45,125 nt of DNA from positions 1 to 45,125 of the forward strand of contig JADHWE010000012.1 in NCBI GenBank assembly GCA_016783675.1. The letters are read 5' to 3'. The stretch's first letter is position 1. Every line of letters starts with the position of its first letter. A program made the position numbers and the translations under genes. The notes under the pieces were generated by a model. The model was not told the origin of the DNA. It saw nothing but the letters and a program-made list of their open reading frames with translations, and made no database searches. Shown here piece by piece: positions 39,119-45,125 of this stretch. The DNA is from Kiritimatiellia bacterium. Its GTDB lineage: Bacteria; Verrucomicrobiota; Kiritimatiellia; UBA8416; JABMPJ01.

Positions 39119-41664
39119 TCCACCACCTCCTCTGCGATGGGTTGCTGATAGCTCAGTAAGGTCAATTCCGAGCGCACGGTATGCAGTCTGTGCAGAGAAA
39201 ACATGACGCTTGATCCCAACAGGACGATGAGGACAACGGCCGGCACGAATGCGCGCCGCCATCCCCGCCGCCAACCCAACAGCCGCATGATGGCGATCAG
39301 CCAGGCGGCGGTGATGACAAGAACGGTCAGCGTGATGCGCTGGGTGATCGGTATGCTGAAGTGCCAGAACATGGGGAGTCGATACCACGGCAGTGTAGCG
39401 TCTACGCTCGCGTTGCCTGCCATGAGGGCCAGCATCATGTTCCGCTCAATGGCGGGGGTCGTGCCGGTGAAGACTTCCGCTGCACTGAGCGCGCGGTGTG
39501 CGGCCTCATACTGTCCCGCCAACAGGAATGCCGTGCCCATGTTGTAGAGCAGGGGGCCGTTCTGGATACCCCTGGCGTACAGTTCCCGGTAGGTGTCCGC
39601 TGCCGCGAGGTAATCGACCGGTTCCACCGCCGTTGCCATGTGCATGTTGGCTTCTTCCCACAGGAAGCGATCGCGGATCTCGTCGGCCCTGGCCGGGAAC
39701 GCGATTCCCAGCAGAAGGATGATTGTGAGCGCAATCTTCTCCAGTCGTCTCAGCGCCGACCGCACGCCGGCGGCATCAGCCTGTACATCCTGGTCCGAGG
39801 CGGCGGAGGGATCGTACTGAGCATTGAAACTTCGGTCGAGGATATCGACCAATGTGTGGGACAGGTCTGCCTCCACACCGTGCTCCCGTAGCAGGCGCGC
39901 GGCATCCCGTGGCGTGATGCCCCCTTCTGTGCCTCCCAGCCGGTTTGCCAGGTATTTCCGCAGCCCCGCCAGCAGAAGCGTGCGCCCTTCCGCCGGGGAC
40001 CGCCCGGCCTTGCGTTCAGCGCGCTCCACGAGGCGCAGGGCCTCCGCAATGGCGGCTTTGCGGCGGCGGCTTTCGGCCGTCGTGGTTAGACGGATCCGCA
40101 CGAACACGCCCGCGCCGAGCAGAACAAAGATCACGGGGCCAAGCCCGAGTACGAGGCGTTGCCAGAACGGCAGCCACGACGGCGCGGGCTTGGATCCGGC
40201 CGGCGTGACGGTGATCGGCGCCGGGATCAGTATGCCTTCCAGGTCACCCGCCGCGGCAACGGGCCGATCGTTCGTGGCCGCGAGAATGAAGTCTTCCTGC
40301 ACTTCGGCGGCCTGGTAGGCGACGAGAGGTATTGGCTCGGTCCGGATCACCCCGTAGGTGCGCTGTTGACTGTCGTAGTACGCCAGCTCAATGGGTGGGA
40401 ACTCGAGCGTTCCCGCACGGATCGGACGCACGGTGTAGGTGAACGTCTTACCGTCGGCGAGCGTCTTACTCTCCACGGTGTCATCATAGACGCGGAACGC
40501 TTCGTTTAGCGGCTCTTGCTCGGACAGTGCCGGCGCTCTCAGGTTGTCGACACTCATGGACCCCCTCACGGTCAGGGAGAGGCGCAGGGGATCGCCCACG
40601 TTGCACGTTTGGGTGTCGAGGGCCGCTTCCGCGACCAGGTTGGATCCTATCGCCCCGACGTCGCTCCTGGGGCGACCCGCTGTTGGTGGGGGCACGACGC
40701 GGACAGTCAGCGCCGTGGCCGTGGCGAATAGGCGTCGCGGTGTGGCCTGGCCGGCTGCATTGACCGCGGTGAACACGCTGCCCTTGAATACGATCGGGCC
40801 AAACAGGTGAGAATCTTCCTGTGTCGGAACGTAGCGCGTCTGAAGCCGGTAGGTCAGATAGTCTTTGCCGTCGATGGTCTCTTCTGAGCGCTTGAAACGG
40901 AAGATGGCACGCGAGCCGCCCATGGGGGAGTCGAAGCTGAAGAAGCTGTTCAGAGGATCGCGGGCCAGGTTGATGCCGTTGATTCCGAACCCCGGCACGC
41001 GTCGCCCCGAGGTTACCAGGCCCTGGAGCAGTTTCTGAGTGTCCTCACTTCCCAGGCCCGGTATCTCGTTGGGGCGCAGGTGCGGGATGGTCAGGTCCGG
41101 TGGATTGCCGAGATCAAACGGATCGATTCCGGCATAGCTTCCGGTGAGCCGCTGGATCGATACGGCCACGGTAATGTCGAACGGCTCGTTGACAATCACG
41201 GTGTCGCGCGAAGACTCCAGTCGTATGAGTACCAGCTCCTGTTTTTCGGCACCCACGACGGTGATGACCGGTCCGGTCGCCTGGTAGACCTTCCCCTTGT
41301 GCGACAGCCGCACGGGTCCCAACGAGATCCTGCCTGTGCTTGTCGGGGTTACGGCGTACGTGAAGATGCGGCCCCGGAACCCGGTACGTTCCATCTTGCC
41401 GTTAATGATCGTAACATGCTGGTAGTTCTGATCCTGGCTGCCTTGCAGTGTGTACGAGCAGTTCTGGTTGGCCGAAAGATCGGGTTCGGGGGCGTCCCCA
41501 ATGCCGGAGACCTTGACCGTGAGCGTCACGGAATCGCCAAGATAGATCTGCTGCGGAGCAACATCGACCGCCAACTGCACATCCGCCGCATTGGATGGTC
41601 CGGCCGACAGCAGGGCCAAGGCCATTACGGCCAGCAAGACTCCTAAGGGGTCACGTCTTAACAT
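39115..41664 (-). CDS. BatD-BatE fusion protein
   Basis: An 849-residue protein. Signal peptide at about 7-27, then BatD (Oxygen_tol) beta domains (VDVAPQQIYLGDSVTLTVKV, LGPVRLSHKGKVYQATGPVI, FVIRLESSRDTVIVNEPFDI-like), a membrane helix at about 505-525 (GLGPVIFVLLGAGVFVRIRL) and a helical cytoplasmic region (KAAIAEALRLVERAERKAGR). At 643-660 a second signal-like segment (KIALTIILLLGIAFPARADE) starts a BatE-type TPR part (YLAAADTYRELYARGIQNGP, YNMGTAFLLAGQYEAAHRAL) with two final membrane helices. In most genomes BatD and BatE are separate. The first six residues, MLRRDP, and the start codon are read from the arm of an inverted repeat. Confidence 0.85.
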   Translation of the reverse strand: MLRRDPLGVLLAVMALALLSAGPSNAADVQLAVDVAPQQIYLGDSVTLTVKVSGIGDAPEPDLSANQNCSYTLQGSQDQNYQHVTIINGKMERTGFRGRIFTYAVTPTSTGRISLGPVRLSHKGKVYQATGPVITVVGAEKQELVLIRLESSRDTVIVNEPFDITVAVSIQRLTGSYAGIDPFDLGNPPDLTIPHLRPNEIPGLGSEDTQKLLQGLVTSGRRVPGFGINGINLARDPLNSFFSFDSPMGGSRAIFRFKRSEETIDGKDYLTYRLQTRYVPTQEDSHLFGPIVFKGSVFTAVNAAGQATPRRLFATATALTVRVVPPPTAGRPRSDVGAIGSNLVAEAALDTQTCNVGDPLRLSLTVRGSMSVDNLRAPALSEQEPLNEAFRVYDDTVESKTLADGKTFTYTVRPIRAGTLEFPPIELAYYDSQQRTYGVIRTEPIPLVAYQAAEVQEDFILAATNDRPVAAAGDLEGILIPAPITVTPAGSKPAPSWLPFWQRLVLGLGPVIFVLLGAGVFVRIRLTTTAESRRRKAAIAEALRLVERAERKAGRSPAEGRTLLLAGLRKYLANRLGGTEGGITPRDAARLLREHGVEADLSHTLVDILDRSFNAQYDPSAASDQDVQADAAGVRSALRRLEKIALTIILLLGIAFPARADEIRDRFLWEEANMHMATAVEPVDYLAAADTYRELYARGIQNGPLLYNMGTAFLLAGQYEAAHRALSAAEVFTGTTPAIERNMMLALMAGNASVDATLPWYRLPMFWHFSIPITQRITLTVLVITAAWLIAIMRLLGWRRGWRRAFVPAVVLIVLLGSSVMFSLHRLHTVRSELTLLSYQQPIAEEVVE

Positions 41665-41739
41665 CTAATATCTGCCTTTGTCGCTGGGTCACGCCTACCA
41701 TCACATCCTCAGATGTTAGATGTTAAGACGTGACCCCTT
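41645..41739. repeat. Inverted repeat at the BatD start
   Basis: Arms 41645-41668 and 41716-41739 (AAGGGGTCACGTCTTAACAT and four more bases) are perfect inverted repeats of 24 bp; with one mismatch they extend to 29 bp. The left arm contains the ATG and first codons of the BatD-BatE gene. The right arm lies just downstream of the BatB-BatC gene stop region. Confidence 0.92.
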
Positions 41740-41756
41740 CAGCGTCTGACCTCCGG

Positions 41757-44543
41757 TCACCAGTCCCGTTCTCTCGGCGAAAGTGGTGCGGAGCGGTTGC
41801 GCTCGCGCTGTCGCTCCTCGTATTCCTTCTCGCGCTCCAGGGCCCTATCCATCAACTTCTCAAGCTCCTCCTGGGAGATCTCCTGGGGTTGCGGCTCGGG
41901 TTGTTCTTGCTGCTGCTCTTCGGGTGGCGGCTCTTCCTGCTCCTGTTCCTGGTCTTGCTGCTGGTCCTGTTGATCCTGCTGGTCTTGCTGCTGTTGTTGT
42001 TGCTGTTGCTGGTCGCCGGATTTGGGCAGCAGTTCCTCAATCTGCTTGAGCAGGTCATAGCTACGCATCTCTTCGTCCAGTGCGTCGACCTGCCGGCCCG
42101 CCTGGAGGTGGTCGAGTGCAAGCTGCTGAGCCCCTACGGCCTCCTCCGCCAAGGCCACGATATTGCTGTGCGCCTCCACGGTTATCCCGAGATCGGTTGG
42201 CTGACGAACGTTGGGGTCTGGCTTCCCGTCCGGACCCAACTCGTTAATCAGGTGTGCGTCTTCAGGAAGCGCATCGGGGAGACGCTTTACGAACAGGGGC
42301 GTGAGGGAGATCGTCTCCGCCTGGTCGACCAGGTTTTTCTGTGAGGGTGGGGCGCCGGAGGCGATGGTCTGCTCGGTTTCGGAAACGGCATTGCTCTGTC
42401 GCCGGAGGTCTTCCTGCAAGAGGAGGGTATAGTCCGCCATCTGCTTCCATATTGCGTACAGGTTCGATTCTGCATCCGCCGCGGGACCATAGCCGGCGGG
42501 GTCCAGATCGCGCAGCGCGGCGCCGGCATCCATCATGCTGTCCTGGATGCTGTCCATGGCGCCGTTCATCATGGCCCGCTGCTCCGGTTCTGCCTGCTGC
42601 ATCATCCCAAGGAGCTTGCCTTTCAGCGGAATCCACAGATGGGCATTGTGCTTCTGGCGCTCGGCCAGGGCTTCGAACTGTGGAATCTGGCCGGGTGTAT
42701 CGTTCGTGAATGCCTGTGGACAGGTCTCGAGGATGTCGCGCTGCTCGCTGAGCATCGTTTCCAGTAGTGCAAAAGGCTCGGTCTGACCATGGTCCTGCAT
42801 GAGCCGGGCCACGAGGGCTTTCTCCTCCGCCTCCGGCAGCGTGCCAAGGACAAGGGCCAGGTTGGCGCGGCTATCCCTATCACCGGTCTCCGCCCGCAGT
42901 GCTTCCTGGTACGCCGCAGCGGCTTGCTTCAGCATGGCCTCCCGCCCCTTGAGCGTCTCGGCGTCAACCGCGCCGTCCATGATCTCGGCCTGTCGGTATA
43001 GCGACGATCCCAAGCCGCTGGCGGCAGGTCCGTCGATGTCGTGGCGGGATTGCACGAGGCGCTGCAAGATGGTGGCGGCCTTCGTGTATTCACCGGCCCG
43101 ATACCAGGCGACCGCTGCGTTGAACATGAAGTCGCGCTGTGACTCGCGGGTCGATCCCTTGGCGGCCCCTTCATAGACCGCGGCGGCTTCAGCATACTTC
43201 TCGCGACGGAACAGGCGCTGTGCCATGCGCGCACCCGACCGTCCCGGGGGAATGTCCGGAGGGGCATTGGTGGAGACGGAGGTTGGCGATCGGAGGTCGG
43301 AGGTCGGAGGAACAGGGGTGGCGAGCGGGGAGGGCCCGAGCGGAACGACATTGGTCGTTTGGGCATTGGTAGTCATGGCCGCTAGAAAGCCCACCGCAAT
43401 AATCAGAGCCGTGACCGTTCCCGATACATCCTTCAAGGCCGCCCTGGGCGGGGACATGTCTTTGACCTCCGTCTTCCGACCTCCGACCTCCGGCCTCCGC
43501 CTGCCCTCCGTAGCTTCAGCGGAGGAGGGACCTCCGACACTCAGCCTGCCCCGACTCAGGCACGCTCCTGCCAGGAAAAGGACGAAGGCCGGGACGAGGA
43601 ATATCTGGTAGCGCTCGATATGGCGGCGCTGCAATGTCTCTTCCAGGTCCTGCGCCAGGATGTGACTCAGGCGCTTGCGATACAACTCGCCGAGTGTTGT
43701 GGTTGCCGTGCTGGCGGTGCCGACCGGAATATAGGCGCCGCCCGAAATCTGTGCGATGCGGTCGAGGGTTTCGTTGTCGAGCTTGGTTACGATCTCAGTG
43801 CCCTTGTGTTGCGCGAAAGCGCCCTTCTGGTCGGCATCCGGGATGCGGGATCCACGCTGGTCTCCCAGTCCCACCGTGAAGATGGGAATGCCCCGCTCGG
43901 CGGCCTGTTCGGAAAGTGCGATGGCGCGACCGGTGAGATCCTCGCCATCGGAGATCAGAATGATGGCTTTGTGGTTGCTGTCCGCCGTTTCGAAGGCTGA
44001 GAGCGCCTTGGCAATCGCGTCGCCGATGTCGGTCTCCCCGCGTGGGGCCGAATCCACGGTAATGCCGTCGAGGGTTTGCCGGAGATAGGCATAGTCGGTA
44101 GTCAGCGGGCACATCAGGACCGCCTTGTGGCGGAACGCGATGAGTGCGGCGCGGTCTCCTTCCAGGTCCTTGATCAGGTCAATCAGGTCCACCTTGGCGC
44201 GTTCGAGTCGATTCGGGTAGACATCCCCGGCGAGCATGGAGCGTGAGATGTCGAGGGCAATAACCAGGTCGCGTCCCCGTTTGAATACCATCTGCTCGCG
44301 CACGCCCCAACGCGGACGGGAGGCGGCAAACACCATCAGCAGCAGGCCCAGGGAGAGGAGCACGCTCTGCCAGATCGTGCGTCCTGCCGAATGCCGCGGC
44401 TGGAGCAGCTTCTGCATGGTAGGCGATACGAAGAGTGCCAGGTTACGTTCCCGCCGCCGCGCCGCGGCATACCACCAGAAGCCCAGCAGCGGCACGAGCC
44501 ACAGCAGGAACAACATCCAGGGTTGTGCAAAAGACAGACTCAC
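41757..44543 (-). CDS. BatB-BatC fusion (VWA and TPR protein)
   Basis: A 928-residue membrane protein. N-terminal BatB: two membrane helices (MLFLLWLVPLLGFWWYAAA; VLLSLGLLLMVFAAS), a VWA domain with MIDAS DISRS (98-102), TDIGDAIAKALS and ISDGEDLTGRA, and a helix at about 314-330. After a linker at 331-375 a second signal-like segment (VTALIIAVGFLAAMTTNAQ) begins BatC, with TPR repeats (KYAEAAAVYEGAAKG, AVAWYRAGEYTKAATILQRL) and a Gln-rich, acidic C-terminus. The linker residues (SSAEATEGRRRPEVGGRKTE) are read from dispersed repeats, so the fusion joint is repeat-made. Start GTG 44543. Bat proteins act with MoxR ATPases in envelope stress and metal/complex assembly. Confidence 0.88.
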   Translation of the reverse strand: MSLSFAQPWMLFLLWLVPLLGFWWYAAARRRERNLALFVSPTMQKLLQPRHSAGRTIWQSVLLSLGLLLMVFAASRPRWGVREQMVFKRGRDLVIALDISRSMLAGDVYPNRLERAKVDLIDLIKDLEGDRAALIAFRHKAVLMCPLTTDYAYLRQTLDGITVDSAPRGETDIGDAIAKALSAFETADSNHKAIILISDGEDLTGRAIALSEQAAERGIPIFTVGLGDQRGSRIPDADQKGAFAQHKGTEIVTKLDNETLDRIAQISGGAYIPVGTASTATTTLGELYRKRLSHILAQDLEETLQRRHIERYQIFLVPAFVLFLAGACLSRGRLSVGGPSSAEATEGRRRPEVGGRKTEVKDMSPPRAALKDVSGTVTALIIAVGFLAAMTTNAQTTNVVPLGPSPLATPVPPTSDLRSPTSVSTNAPPDIPPGRSGARMAQRLFRREKYAEAAAVYEGAAKGSTRESQRDFMFNAAVAWYRAGEYTKAATILQRLVQSRHDIDGPAASGLGSSLYRQAEIMDGAVDAETLKGREAMLKQAAAAYQEALRAETGDRDSRANLALVLGTLPEAEEKALVARLMQDHGQTEPFALLETMLSEQRDILETCPQAFTNDTPGQIPQFEALAERQKHNAHLWIPLKGKLLGMMQQAEPEQRAMMNGAMDSIQDSMMDAGAALRDLDPAGYGPAADAESNLYAIWKQMADYTLLLQEDLRRQSNAVSETEQTIASGAPPSQKNLVDQAETISLTPLFVKRLPDALPEDAHLINELGPDGKPDPNVRQPTDLGITVEAHSNIVALAEEAVGAQQLALDHLQAGRQVDALDEEMRSYDLLKQIEELLPKSGDQQQQQQQQQDQQDQQDQQQDQEQEQEEPPPEEQQQEQPEPQPQEISQEELEKLMDRALEREKEYEERQRERNRSAPLSPRERDW
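43290..43310. repeat. 7-bp array, 3 units, inside BatB-BatC
   Basis: TCGGAGG three times, the reverse complement of the CCTCCGA unit. In the gene frame it contributes PPTSDLRSP near residues 412-420, after the second signal-like segment. Confidence 0.85.
43463..43529. repeat. 7-bp array plus hairpin at the BatB-BatC joint
   Basis: 43463-43500 holds degenerate CCTCCGA units. 43504-43529 is a hairpin, CCCTCCGTAGCTTCAGCGGA(GGAGGG), related to 21055-21083. Read on the minus strand they give the linker GGPSSAEATEGRRRPEVGGR between the BatB and BatC parts. Confidence 0.85.
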
Positions 44544-44701
44544 AGTTTCTGACTCATTTCTCCATTTGTCGTCCCCAGCGACCTTGTGTCACCGGCAGAG
44601 ACAAGCTCACGGTTTCCGTCTCACTTCTCCGATTGTCGTCCCCAGCGACCTTGTGTCGCTGGTACGGAAGATCTCAGCGACCCGCAACGCAAGGTTGCGG
44701 G
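44539..44701. repeat. 67-bp tandem duplication and hairpins between BatA and BatB
   Basis: Copies at 44539-44605 and 44606-44672, diverged, each holding GTCCCCAGCGACCTTGTGTC and therefore an 8-5-8 hairpin (44575-44595, imperfect; 44642-44662, perfect). A further hairpin, CCCGCAAC, loop GCAAG, GTTGCGGG, is at 44681-44701. Copy 1 reaches into the first codons of BatB-BatC, so its GTG start and leader are repeat-derived. Confidence 0.82.
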
Positions 44702-44721
44702 GGCGCAACGATCAAACATAG

Positions 44722-45125
44722 TTATATCAACCTCTTTGCCGCCAACATGTTTAAACTCGTGGCGGCGACGAGCAGTATCAACGCCGGGTAGAGGAAGCGG
44801 GGGAACAGCTCGCTATACTGCGTATATATGTCGCGCTCGATCCGGGTCGTCTCGAGCTCATCGATATCTTCCAGCGCATCCTTGAGCCCACGCGGGTCAC
44901 GAACGTTGAAGTACTTCCCGTCCGTCTCATCTGCAATGCGGCGCAACAGGCGCTCGTCGAGCGACACGTTGACCTTTCGTATCGCTTTGCGTCCAAAGAT
45001 GTCCTTGGCCATGAACGGAGCGGTCGAAACGCCCGGTGTTCCAATGCCAATGGTGTAGGCCTTGATGCCCAGTTCGGATGCAAGCTTGATGCCCGCCTCG
45101 GGCGTAATGGCGCCCGTGTTCGATT
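44722..45125 (-). CDS. BatA, VWA-domain protein (C-terminal part)
   Basis: Partial gene; its 5' part lies beyond the right edge. About 133 residues are visible: NTGAITPEAGIKLASELGIK, AYTIGIGTPGVSTAPFMAKD and LLRRIADETDGKYFNVRDPR are typical of the second half of a BatA VWA domain, and ELFPRFLYPALILLVAATSL is the final membrane helix. BatA normally pairs with BatB in the inner membrane. The order BatA, BatB-BatC, BatD-BatE, BatD-like/SH3 fits the usual Bat operon, with MoxR expected upstream outside the window. Confidence 0.9.
   Translation of the reverse strand, partial: SNTGAITPEAGIKLASELGIKAYTIGIGTPGVSTAPFMAKDIFGRKAIRKVNVSLDERLLRRIADETDGKYFNVRDPRGLKDALEDIDELETTRIERDIYTQYSELFPRFLYPALILLVAATSLNMLAAKRLI

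Noticed and set aside
41890..42020. Poly-Gln stretch in BatC as a possible repeat-expansion error
   Set aside because: Gln-rich acidic C-termini are usual for BatC-type proteins; CAG/CAA codons are mixed, so it is not a pure microsatellite.
1..45125. tRNA, rRNA or riboswitch
   Set aside because: No cloverleaf, rRNA-like or known riboswitch core was recognised by eye; a covariance-model scan would be decisive.

Overview
The window looks like a chromosomal segment of a GC-rich, Gram-negative, probably anaerobic bacterium of the PVC superphylum; Kiritimatiellota or a related Verrucomicrobiota/Lentisphaerota lineage is my best guess, inferred from gene content only. The pointers are Kdo and heptose genes (LPS), a type 1 UDPGP uridylyltransferase, a small PUR-domain protein, a PEP-CTERM protein, a four-subunit ferredoxin-dependent 2-oxoacid oxidoreductase and a Bat operon. 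No rRNA, tRNA, phage, IS element or CRISPR array was seen.

Layout. 1-3763: a Nif3-family protein without a normal start, a secreted subtilisin-like protease and a HAD hydrolase. 3896-10150: a tightly coupled + strand operon (PUR protein, LolA-like protein, two CNNM/CorC proteins, zinc-ribbon/OB protein, TctA-like permease, DUF457-type membrane protein). 10191-11138: a diguanylate cyclase. 11410-14929: dnaX-ybaB-recR and a YggS-type PLP protein. 15007-17489: an AsmA-like protein, rfaE1 and kdsB. 17613-19292: an AMP-forming acyl-CoA ligase. 19381-20078: a Phd/PIN toxin-antitoxin operon with promoter and operator. 20100-24074: a basic cytoplasmic protein and four secreted proteins, among them a PEP-CTERM protein and an archaemetzincin homologue that has lost its active site. 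24058-30744: two large divergent membrane/TPR proteins (MFS-spermidine synthase-TPR and DUF2723-TPR). 30973-33298: an RluB/RsuA-type pseudouridine synthase and a UDP-sugar pyrophosphorylase. 33413-37702: an ankyrin/formylglycine-enzyme-like secreted protein and the 2-oxoacid:ferredoxin oxidoreductase. 37886-45125: a Bat operon with BatB-BatC and BatD-BatE fusions, running off the right edge.

The most striking property is a dense load of short dispersed repeats: a 7-bp minisatellite, hairpins with 28-bp arms, a roughly 142-bp element with inverted ends, 21-nt hairpins of fixed 8-5-8 geometry, 40-42 bp perfect palindromes and 10-bp repeats. They are not only intergenic. They supply stop codons and C-termini (protease, LolA-like protein, DUF457 protein), a start codon (BatD), signal-peptide regions (ankyrin/FGE protein, SH3/BatD-like protein) and the joint of the BatB-BatC fusion. 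Repeat-driven remodelling of gene ends and the degenerate archaemetzincin are the two observations I would follow first.
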